In this document: positions 1-5,399 of the stretch, piece by piece
Layout of the letters: every line of letters starts with the position of its first letter
Numbering within the stretch: position 1 is the stretch's first letter
NCBI GenBank assembly: GCA_964468375.1
Contig: CAYXUW010000024.1
Span: 1 to 21,309 of the forward strand
From: CAYXUW01 sp964468375
GTDB taxonomy: Bacteria > Planctomycetota > Phycisphaerae > Sedimentisphaerales > Anaerobacaceae
DNA: 21,309 nucleotides
Reading direction: 5' to 3'
Translations under genes and position numbers: made by a program
Notes under the pieces: model-generated
Databases searched by the model: none
What the model was told of the DNA's origin: nothing
The model's input: the letters and a program-made list of their open reading frames with translations, nothing else

Positions 1-167
1 GCGGTGTTCCCGCCGACGCTGTCGTCAGGGCAAGGGACGCTGAAGGCGGAAGCGATTATTCGATTCTTTCGATAGTTCCGTTCGAAGGCGATATTAATGC
101 CGACGTCGCCGTCGACTTCTACGACGTCGCCTTATTGGCTAACAACTGGCTCCTCGGCACTGATTAA
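1..167 (+). CDS. C-terminal end of a secreted protein with a dockerin-like module (5' end outside window)
   Basis: Read in the frame with codons starting at position 3, the sequence is open from the left edge to a TAA at 165-167. It ends in GDINADVAVDFYDVALLANN followed by WLLGTD. This is the same kind of C-terminal module seen on the two GH30 enzymes at the other end of the window, and resembles one type I dockerin repeat with its D-x-N-x-D...D calcium-loop spacing. Here the usual glycine after the third acidic residue is replaced (DVAVD instead of DGxVD), so the calcium loop may be degenerate. Such tails are common on extracellular enzymes and surface proteins of Phycisphaerae-like planctomycetes (recollection). 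The catalytic or main domain is outside the window, so its function cannot be stated. A strong terminator follows 21 nt after the stop. Confidence 0.75.
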   Translation, partial: GVPADAVVRARDAEGGSDYSILSIVPFEGDINADVAVDFYDVALLANNWLLGTD

Positions 168-188
168 TCTTCAAATTATGTTTATTAA

Positions 189-219
189 CCCCCGAAGCTC
201 GCAACTTCGGGGGTTTTTT
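189..219 (+). terminator. Rho-independent terminator of the left-edge gene
   Basis: A perfect 9-bp stem (189-197 CCCCCGAAG with 205-213 CTTCGGGGG) encloses a 7-nt loop and is followed by six T residues (214-219). It sits 21 nt after the TAA of the partial CDS, in the correct orientation. Confidence 0.92.
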
Positions 220-252
220 ATTTCCTCGACCACACGCATACTGGTCCGTCGA

Positions 253-281
253 GCTTAAATGATGCTTAGCATCATTTAAGC
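253..281. repeat. 13-bp perfect inverted repeat with 3-nt loop
   Basis: GCTTAAATGATGC (253-265) is exactly complementary to 269-281, with TTA between them. No T-run follows on either side, so it is not a typical terminator. It lies alone in the spacer between the left-edge gene terminator and the AsnRS-like gene. It could be a REP-like element, a transcript-end structure or an operator. Confidence 0.7.
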
Positions 282-295
282 GAAAACCCTCGATT

Positions 296-325
296 GCTAC
301 TCACTCGTTTCTCTGTTGCGGGCAT
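296..325. repeat. Imperfect direct repeat, left copy (about 30 bp)
   Basis: The stretch TACTCACT...CGTTTC...GCGGGCAT at 298-325 recurs in similar form at 4890-4921. The match is imperfect, with a 3-base insertion and several substitutions. It lies just left of the AT-rich synthetase block. Confidence 0.4.
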
Positions 326-385
326 AGAATTTCGCTCTTTTTCCCTTTTATTTTCGTCTATTTGAGAATATGATAAACAATCAGT

Positions 386-1699
386 ATGAAAGTATATTAC
401 ATTAAGGATGTCTTGGAAAAATCAAAAGGGGAAGACGTAGAAATCTTGGGGTGGGTGGCTTCTAAGCGAGAGTTAGCCAAAGTAATTTTCCTTGATTTGG
501 TAGATTCTTCTGGGAGCATTCAAGCTGTCATAACCGCGGGATCTGACCTTTTCTTTAAAGTGAAAGAAATAGTTTGTGAATCATCTGTGAGGGTTAAAGG
601 AAAACTTAAATCTGGTGAACGAAATGCTATTGAAGTGGAAGTAGAGGATATAGAGGTTTTAGGTAATGTCCTATCGCGAGTTACTCCGTCGCCCAGAAGC
701 AATTTCAACATTTTTGAACGAAGATTTGTGCAGCAATTCCTCTCAAGGAGACATTTATATTTGCGCAACCAGAAGCTTATGGCTGTTGTTAAGTTTAGAC
801 ATATATTTTTCGAAATTATGCGAGACTGGTTTCGCGAGGAGGGATTTATCGAGTTTCATGCACCAATATTAACGGAATTACTACTCTACGATGATAGGTC
901 TTCTGCATTTAGTCTTACATTCTTTGATAGAGAGGTATTTTTAACACAGTGCACAGCATTTTATCTTGAGAGTGCCGTCCATGCTTTTGAGAAGATTTAC
1001 TGTATCAACCCAAGTTTTCGTGCGGAAAAAAGTAAGGGTAAAAGGTATCTTGCCGAGTATTGGCATATTAAATCCGAAATAGCATTCGCTGATATAGAAA
1101 ATATTATCTGCTTCGTTGAGAATATGATTTCTTATCTTGTGCGTCAAAGCAAGGAAAGGGCTAAGAAAGAATTAGAAACGTTAAAAATTGATATTGATGT
1201 AAACAAACTGACGAGAATTCCGTACCCTCGAATTACTTATGATAAGGCATTGGAGAGACTCCAAAAAGTTGGTATAAAGAAAGAGTGGGGGAAGAGTTTA
1301 AGTGATAGTGATGAGATGGAATTGTGTAAAGAATTTAATTCGCCGTTTTGGATAACAGGAATGCCGTGCGTTACAGAGCCATTTCCTTATAGAGTTGATT
1401 CCTCAAATTCAAAAATTACGAAAACAGCAGATTTAGTGGCAACAGATGGATTTGGTGAGTTATTAGGTGTGGCAGAGAAAATTTGGCAACCGGAAGAAAT
1501 TATCCAACGGATGAAAGAGAAAGGTAAAGATGTTGACGGTATGTATAAATGGTATCTTGAGTTGAGGCAGTTTGGTTCCGTTCCTCACAGCGGTTTTGGC
1601 ATGGGCGTTGAAAGGATGATCAGGTGGTTACTGAGATTGAATCATGTACGAGATGCAATCCCTTTTCCGAGGCTTTTTAATCGTCGGCCGAATCCATAG
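386..1699 (+). CDS. Asparaginyl-tRNA synthetase-like protein (archaeal/eukaryotic type) with altered amino-acid pocket
   Basis: The 437-aa product is a class IIb synthetase. Residues about 1-100 form an OB-fold anticodon-binding domain (GWVASKRELAKVIFLDLVD). Residues about 125-437 form the class II catalytic core: motif 1 near GFIEFHAP (153-160), motif 2 with FRAE at 211-214 followed by RYLAEYWHIKSEIAF, and motif 3 GFGMGVER (403-410) with Arg410. The end, RDAIPFPRLFNRRPNP, resembles cytosolic/archaeal AsnRS rather than the usual bacterial enzyme. Several substrate-site positions depart from what I recall for AsnRS/AspRS. The Q of the (S/G)xQxYxE-type motif is Ala191 (LTQCTAFYLES), the GGSxR segment reads GVAEK (361-365), and the acidic flipping-loop EG.GE signature is absent (near DDRSSAFS, 169-176). 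ATP-site arginines remain. It may be a true AsnRS with drift, a synthetase for another substrate, or a repurposed paralogue. The block is AT-rich compared with genes to the right. No strong SD precedes the ATG. Confidence 0.85.
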   Translation: MKVYYIKDVLEKSKGEDVEILGWVASKRELAKVIFLDLVDSSGSIQAVITAGSDLFFKVKEIVCESSVRVKGKLKSGERNAIEVEVEDIEVLGNVLSRVTPSPRSNFNIFERRFVQQFLSRRHLYLRNQKLMAVVKFRHIFFEIMRDWFREEGFIEFHAPILTELLLYDDRSSAFSLTFFDREVFLTQCTAFYLESAVHAFEKIYCINPSFRAEKSKGKRYLAEYWHIKSEIAFADIENIICFVENMISYLVRQSKERAKKELETLKIDIDVNKLTRIPYPRITYDKALERLQKVGIKKEWGKSLSDSDEMELCKEFNSPFWITGMPCVTEPFPYRVDSSNSKITKTADLVATDGFGELLGVAEKIWQPEEIIQRMKEKGKDVDGMYKWYLELRQFGSVPHSGFGMGVERMIRWLLRLNHVRDAIPFPRLFNRRPNP

Positions 1700-1702
1700 G
1701 AG
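1698..1702 (+). promoter_or_regulatory. Shine-Dalgarno AGGAG that sets the start of the membrane/PLD-like gene
   Basis: AGGAG overlaps the TAG stop of the AsnRS-like gene (1697-1699) and stands 9 nt before the ATG at 1712. The in-frame TTG at 1703 is only 1 nt from it and is therefore an unlikely start. The site suggests translation linked to the upstream gene. Confidence 0.75.
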
Positions 1703-1711
1703 TTGATCAGT

Positions 1712-2440
1712 ATGTTTCATCGAATATGGAGAGATCTTAAGACCGGGAAAAATATCCTAAATTATCTCACAATTGTATTCTCTGTTGTTGTATTTATTCT
1801 TACCGTACTTAGTGTGGATGTTGCTCCGAGCATTATTAGTGCTTGCATATTAGCAATATTATCATTGTTAGCTGTGCACCTTCTTCAGGATCGCTGGGTG
1901 CGCGAACAATTCGTAGCAGAATTATTCCCTGAGCAAACATGGGATAAAATTGAACCTACGATGAGTGAGCGGCTAAAGTTGGCTACGAAAGTTAAGTTTT
2001 TAGCAATTGGCCCTTTGAGCATTATAAGGCGGTACGAAAGTATATTGAAGCGAATTCTTGATAAAAAGGATAGTGAGATTAAGTTTATTATTGTAGCCCC
2101 AGATAGCAACACTATGGCGGTTGTTAGAAAGGGCCGACCTGAAAATTATGATCATAGTGTTCGTTTTTTAGAAGGTATACGCGATAGTTTTAGTGACTAT
2201 GCGGGCAACCTAAAAGTGAGACTTGTAGATTATGTTCCAAGCCACGTTGTGACTATTATAGATGACCATAGGATTGATGGAGTCATTTTTACGACGGTAT
2301 ATAGTTTTAACCAAGTAGATCCATATAGACCATCAGAAATAATTACATATGGAAAGGAAAAACAATTTTCCTTTTTCTTGCAGGAATTTAACTCGTTATG
2401 GGATATGGGAAATGATTTTATCTTCACCAAAGAAGATTGA
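1712..2440 (+). CDS. Two-helix membrane protein with cytosolic PLD-like (HKD-less) domain
   Basis: The 242-aa product has two adjacent hydrophobic helices, about residues 17-35 (NYLTIVFSVVVFILTVL) and 38-57 (PSIISACILAILSLLAVHLL). A soluble region of about 180 residues follows. Its alternating strands and helices (KVKFLAIG, EIKFIIVAPDS, LKVRLVDYVPSHVVTIIDD, then FFLQEFNSLWDMG near the end) resemble PLD-superfamily domains that lack the catalytic HxKxxxxD signature; I see no HKD motif. Such domains are linked in other bacteria to signalling or stress/defence proteins (family-level recollection, not a firm identification). The start is chosen by the AGGAG 9 nt upstream. It begins 12 nt after the AsnRS-like stop, so the two genes are probably one operon and may act together. 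No specific function can be assigned. Confidence 0.65.
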   Translation: MFHRIWRDLKTGKNILNYLTIVFSVVVFILTVLSVDVAPSIISACILAILSLLAVHLLQDRWVREQFVAELFPEQTWDKIEPTMSERLKLATKVKFLAIGPLSIIRRYESILKRILDKKDSEIKFIIVAPDSNTMAVVRKGRPENYDHSVRFLEGIRDSFSDYAGNLKVRLVDYVPSHVVTIIDDHRIDGVIFTTVYSFNQVDPYRPSEIITYGKEKQFSFFLQEFNSLWDMGNDFIFTKED

Positions 2441-2590
2441 CAAGAAATGATGATAAAATGCCTTGCAATACAGGGATAAGCAAAAGGCAGTGTCTGTCAG
2501 GTGAAGTAGTGGCTATTACATTTTATTGCCTTATCTGCTTTGCTAAAGAATCCAGTTCATAATCTTTACAACGTGGCCCCGTAGCGGTTA
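2441..2590. other. Convergent intergenic spacer, nothing clear
   Basis: This 150-bp gap separates the 3' ends of the membrane/PLD-like gene (+) and the HIT gene (-). Loose complementarity exists between the GATAAGCAAAAGGCA stretch and the later TGCCTTATCTGC, but I see no clean terminator hairpin with a T-run for either gene. Confidence 0.5.
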
Positions 2591-2977
2591 TTAACCAACC
2601 GGGATATTCTTCAAAAAAACTTTAAAAGATGGCCAGATATTAGTGTTGTGTGCTAATGGACCATGCAAAGGATAGAGTTTGGCATGTACATGTGCAATTC
2701 CTGTTCCTTCAAAAACAATTGCACAACGAGAAACTTGCAATTTTTTTGTTAGCAGTTGACCAACTTTATGTACTGTGTTCATCAGGTTTGTGTAGTGCAT
2801 GCTATTCAGGTCTAATATATTATCGCCAATATGTTCTTTTGGAATCACTATAGTTTCCCCCTTTGTAATTGGAAAAGGGGTAAGGAAGGCTATATGTTGT
2901 TTATCTGTATAGATTGGATACGCTTTACTTTGTTTAGTAGCTATTTTGCAAAACAAGCATCCGGCATCATTCTTCAT
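2591..2977 (-). CDS. HIT (histidine triad) family hydrolase, HxHxK variant
   Basis: The 128-aa product shows the HIT fold in order: a zinc-type CxxC (Cys7, Cys10 in CLFCKIA), FLTPFPITKGETIVIPKEHI, and the active-site strand GIAHVHAKLYPLHG. The triad His96-x-His98 is present, and His98 should be the nucleophile; the third triad position is Lys100 instead of His. GalT-type relatives have Gln there, and I recall HIT proteins with H-x-H-x-K, so this may mark a subfamily rather than a dead enzyme. HIT enzymes hydrolyse or transfer nucleotides at phosphoramidate, dinucleotide and aminoacyl-adenylate bonds. The start at 2977 is chosen because AGGAG lies 8 nt upstream; a longer reading from 3019 has no such support. 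It is downstream of AspRS on the same strand (117-nt gap), which makes aspartyl-adenylate-type compounds an attractive but unproven substrate. Confidence 0.85.
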   Translation of the reverse strand: MKNDAGCLFCKIATKQSKAYPIYTDKQHIAFLTPFPITKGETIVIPKEHIGDNILDLNSMHYTNLMNTVHKVGQLLTKKLQVSRCAIVFEGTGIAHVHAKLYPLHGPLAHNTNIWPSFKVFLKNIPVG

Positions 2978-3062
2978 TTTGTATACTCCTGAAGGCCTTA
3001 TATCAAATCGGACAACCAAGGCATAGGTTTACATTTTAATTGGCTACCTTTGCTTTTATTAT

Positions 3063-3095
3063 ATATTTTGCTTAAAAATCCTCTAAGCAAAATAT
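3063..3095 (-). repeat. 12-bp inverted repeat at the AspRS stop codon
   Basis: Positions 3063-3074 pair perfectly with 3084-3095, with a 9-nt loop. The stem overlaps the last base of the AspRS stop codon. Being AT-rich and without a T-run, it is a weak terminator candidate. It could stabilise the AspRS transcript end or reduce read-through into the HIT gene. Confidence 0.55.
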
Positions 3096-4414
3096 TAAGG
3101 ATTAAGACGTTTGGGATCACGAGGCAAAAATGTGACTTCTCTTACATTTGTTAGTCCAAGAAGAAGAACAAGAGCTCTCGTTAAACCAAAGCCATAACCG
3201 CCATGTGGAGGGCAACCATATCTGAAAAAGTCCAGATAAAACTGAATCCTCTCGGTGTTTAATCCTTTTTCTTTTGCCTGTTCTCGCAGGATCTCATAAC
3301 GGTGTTCTCGCTGTGCCCCGGTTGTAATTTCTATACCCGCCCAGAGAAGGTCAAAACTTTTAGTAAGTTTTGGTGCATTTTCATATCGCATATGGTAAAA
3401 TGGTCTAACTTCTGTTGGGTAATCGGTAATAAAAACGAACTCATGCCCAAACTCCTTCTTTATTTTTCTGTGTATTATCCTTTCTCCTTCAGGATCCAAA
3501 TCTCCCTTGACAGCAGCTTTGTGACCTTGCTTTTCAACTTCTTCTATAGCTTCTGCTAGAGTTATTCTTGGAAAAGGAATCTCTGGGACTGCAACGTGTT
3601 TGCCAAAGTATTTGTAGATTTGTGGTTCTAGATATTCCTTGAGTTTTTTTAGAAAATATTGAATCCACTTTTCTTCCAGACTCATAACATCCTCATGGGA
3701 ATTTATCCATGAAATCTCAACATCAATACTGGTGAATTCAGTATCATGCCGAGAGGTAAACGAAGGATTTGCTCGAAAGACCGGGCCAATTTCGAAAATT
3801 CGGTCAAAACCTGCTGCCATAGCCATCTGTTTATAAAACTGAGGTGACTGTGCAAGATAAGCTTTTCTACCAAAATACTCAACTGCAAATAATTCTGACC
3901 CCGATTCACTTGCACTTCCCATGAGCTTAGGCGAATGTATTTCTATAAAACCATCTTTTGTCCAGAATTCCCTCATTGCCATTTCCATCTCGGTTTGGAT
4001 TTTGAAGATTAGATACTTTTTGAGACTTCGCAGGTCCAAATACCTCCAGTCGAGCCGCTTGTCCAGACTAGATTCATCGTATCCGGATACGCTTATCGGT
4101 GTTTGTTCTTCAGCTTTATTTTCTACGAACACATTTTCGATCTGAATTTCAAATCCTTGTGTCTGTGATTGCTTATTTGTAATTAATAAACCGCGAACTG
4201 AGATTGCAGACTCTCGCGTTGTGGTAGAGATGGTTTCATTAAGTTTGTTATTCTCTTTTTTCCTTTCTACAATGCATTGTATTAAGCCTGTATGATCTCG
4301 AACATGAATAAATTGCATGTTTTTTTGATCACGTATAGTTTGTACCCACCCTTTCACTAGGACAGATTGATTTACAAAACTATGCAAGTCTCTGACCAAG
4401 ACTCTATTTGTCAT
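3095..4414 (-). CDS. aspS: Aspartyl-tRNA synthetase, archaeal-type (AspRS2-like)
   Basis: It charges tRNA with aspartate in the cytosol. The 439-aa length fits archaeal/eukaryotic AspRS and is far below the roughly 590 aa of bacterial AspRS, because the GAD insertion is missing. Residues about 1-100 are the OB-fold anticodon domain (GWVQTIRDQKNMQFIHVRD). The core shows SASESGSELF (167-176), AQSPQFYKQ (188-196), motif 2 FRANPSFTSRHDTEFTSIDV with Arg214, TTGAQREHR (364-372) and motif 3 GGYGFGLTR with Arg413. All substrate-site signatures are intact. In the OB fold, position 25 is Gln where, as I recall, non-discriminating archaeal enzymes have His and discriminating ones Trp. The nearby loop TQGFEI lacks the Pro/Gly of non-discriminating forms. 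Tentatively this suggests tRNA-Asp specificity. GGAGA lies 6 nt before the ATG. tRNA-Asp is directly upstream on the same strand, and HIT follows. Confidence 0.93.
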   Translation of the reverse strand: MTNRVLVRDLHSFVNQSVLVKGWVQTIRDQKNMQFIHVRDHTGLIQCIVERKKENNKLNETISTTTRESAISVRGLLITNKQSQTQGFEIQIENVFVENKAEEQTPISVSGYDESSLDKRLDWRYLDLRSLKKYLIFKIQTEMEMAMREFWTKDGFIEIHSPKLMGSASESGSELFAVEYFGRKAYLAQSPQFYKQMAMAAGFDRIFEIGPVFRANPSFTSRHDTEFTSIDVEISWINSHEDVMSLEEKWIQYFLKKLKEYLEPQIYKYFGKHVAVPEIPFPRITLAEAIEEVEKQGHKAAVKGDLDPEGERIIHRKIKKEFGHEFVFITDYPTEVRPFYHMRYENAPKLTKSFDLLWAGIEITTGAQREHRYEILREQAKEKGLNTERIQFYLDFFRYGCPPHGGYGFGLTRALVLLLGLTNVREVTFLPRDPKRLNP

Positions 4415-4448
4415 AAATTGTCTCCATTAGATAATTTTTCAAATCGAA

Positions 4449-4522
4449 CGAGGCCGAAGGGGCTCGAACCCTCAACCTTCGGATCGACAGTCCGACGCTC
4501 TAACCAATTGAGCTACGGCCCC
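4449..4522 (-). tRNA. tRNA-Asp (anticodon GTC)
   Basis: The minus strand folds into a full cloverleaf. Acceptor stem GGGGCCG (5', ending at 4522) pairs with CGGCCTC, with one G-T wobble. The D-arm is GCTC...GAGC, the anticodon arm TCGGA-CTGTCGA-TCCGA, and the T-arm GAGGG-TTCGAGC-CCCTT. The 7-nt anticodon loop places GTC at 34-36, reading Asp codons. The discriminator base is G73, as expected for tRNA-Asp. CCA is not encoded. It is 34 nt upstream of the AspRS ATG on the same strand, so co-transcription is likely. Confidence 0.96.
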
Positions 4523-4960
4523 GTAACTTAGAGAACCTAAAAGTCAAAAGCTAAAATTAAAATAGATTGTCATTTTCTATTTAAATGTTTGGCTATACAG
4601 CCAATCCTTTTCCTACGATAACAATACCAGAATCTTGTTCTAATTGCAATCTTTACGTTTTTGTCGCGCTACTGCTTGTTCTCAAATTTGGTAGTACTAA
4701 TTTAGTCAAAAAACCGCCTTTGGTAGATTCCTATCTCTAATCGCAATTTCCACCTAATTTTTCCTCTCGGCTGATTTTTCGCGATTTGCCCCCTCTCCAA
4801 ATCGCTAATCCCAGATAGCCCCCGCGGCGCCTGAGCGGGGCGACTTGTGCTGCCTTCTGCTCGGATACTTATTTTACGTATACTTGCGCATACTCACTGT
4901 TCGTTTCCGACTCGCGGGCATCCGGCAACACCGCGCAATAGATGTTTAAAACACCTTTTT
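4523..4960. other. Intergenic region without a supported gene
   Basis: I see no convincing coding frame. Small structures are present: a 6-bp inverted repeat TTGGCT/AGCCAA at 4589-4604, and a GC-rich hairpin CCCCGC/GCGGGG (4820-4825 with 4835-4840). No clear -35/-10 pair for the tRNA-Asp transcript could be picked out. Composition changes from AT-rich near 4550-4750 to mixed after about 4800. Confidence 0.5.
4888..4921. repeat. Imperfect direct repeat, right copy
   Basis: TACTCACT at 4890-4897, CGTTTC shortly after and GCGGGCAT at 4914-4921 mirror the left copy at 296-325 in order and orientation. The two copies bracket the synthetase block. They may be members of a dispersed genomic repeat rather than a specific boundary. 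Confidence 0.4.
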
Positions 4961-4969
4961 CTACATTTT

Positions 4970-5004
4970 TTGACAACTTTTGATAACTTTTGAAAGGTTG
5001 TCAA
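4970..5004. repeat. Inverted repeat with internal direct repeats
   Basis: TTGACAAC (4970-4977) is complementary to GTTGTCAA (4997-5004). The left arm region also contains a near-direct repeat, TGACAACTTTT then TGATAACTTTT (4971-4981 and 4981-4991). It could be a protein-binding site or a hairpin; no adjacent gene is evident. Confidence 0.45.
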
Positions 5005-5126
5005 TATACGAGCGGCGTTGCCCCCTTTCAGTGCATTTTACGAATTGACGCCCCCTCACTACCAGCAATTGTGTAAAAAACCACTCCACAAGCTCTCTAT
5101 TTTAATCTTCTGACAGCTATACTTGT

Positions 5127-5142
5127 ATGCAGTATACTGCAT
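5127..5142. repeat. 16-bp perfect palindrome
   Basis: ATGCAGTATACTGCAT is fully self-complementary. Outer GTATGC/GCATAC arms (5125-5130, 5147-5152) give a second nested pairing. It is the first of three palindromes within about 100 bp. Confidence 0.7.
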
Positions 5143-5157
5143 TGCAGCATACCGCGC

Positions 5158-5176
5158 TACCTGACAATGTCAGGTA
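5158..5176. repeat. 9-bp inverted repeat, 1-nt centre
   Basis: TACCTGACA (5158-5166) is complementary to TGTCAGGTA (5168-5176). It is the second member of the palindrome cluster. Confidence 0.7.
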
Positions 5177-5201
5177 GTGAACAAAAGCAAATTTAGTTAA
5201 T

Positions 5202-5228
5202 GGGATACCTAGGTAACCTAGGTATCCC
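5202..5228. repeat. 13-bp inverted repeat, 1-nt centre
   Basis: GGGATACCTAGGT (5202-5214) and ACCTAGGTATCCC (5216-5228) are perfect complements around one A. It is the third and longest member of the cluster and lies 13 nt before the -35 box of the promoter candidate at 5241-5268. It could be a terminator-like hairpin (TTTTT follows at 5233-5237) or an operator. Confidence 0.7.
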
Positions 5229-5240
5229 CATATTTTTCCC

Positions 5241-5268
5241 TTGATTTTTGCCCAAAATTTGGTATAAT
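5241..5268 (+). promoter_or_regulatory. Sigma-70-type promoter candidate
   Basis: TTGATT (5241-5246) and a perfect TATAAT (5263-5268) are separated by 16 nt. It points toward the tandem hairpins at 5278-5336 and the TTG-started ORF at 5400. Confidence 0.6.
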
Positions 5269-5277
5269 TCCTCCCAA

Positions 5278-5390
5278 GTTTGCGAAAGTGCAAACTGCAT
5301 ATCGCCCAGAAGGGCAAGTCTTAAGGCCAGCAGGCCAAGTCAAATAACCTATCAAAACCTTGTTTCTGGCTTGTCCATCCCATAGGGAGG
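5278..5390 (+). ncRNA. Putative structured leader or small RNA with three tandem hairpins
   Basis: Directly after the TATAAT are three small perfect hairpins. They are GTTTGC/GCAAAC with loop GAAAGT (5278-5295), GCCC/GGGC with loop AGAA (5304-5315), and GGCC/GGCC with loop AGCA (5325-5336). A GGGAGG Shine-Dalgarno-like site follows at 5385-5390. Even spacing after a good promoter suggests a transcribed, folded 5' leader or small RNA. It does not match the riboswitch consensuses I know. This is structure seen by eye, not a family match. Confidence 0.35.
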
Positions 5391-5399
5391 ATTTCTCGT

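Noticed and set aside
2977..3019. Longer N-terminus for the HIT protein, starting at 3019
   Set aside because: The ATG at 2977 has AGGAG at 8 nt and gives the normal HIT start just before CLFCK; the extra 14 residues have no family match.
4449..4522. tRNA-Asp as an integration (att) site for the synthetase block
   Set aside because: I found no second copy of the tRNA 3' end in the window, and no integrase. The tRNA lies inside the block with AspRS downstream of it.
5117..5317. 66-codon minus-strand ORF across the palindromes
   Set aside because: Its sequence is dictated by the inverted repeats (GYLGYLGIP). It has no Shine-Dalgarno and runs against the promoter-like signal.
5278..5345. Cyclic-di-GMP (GEMM-type) riboswitch
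   Set aside because: A GAAA loop is present, but the conserved GGGACGCAAAGCC core and receptor arrangement are missing.
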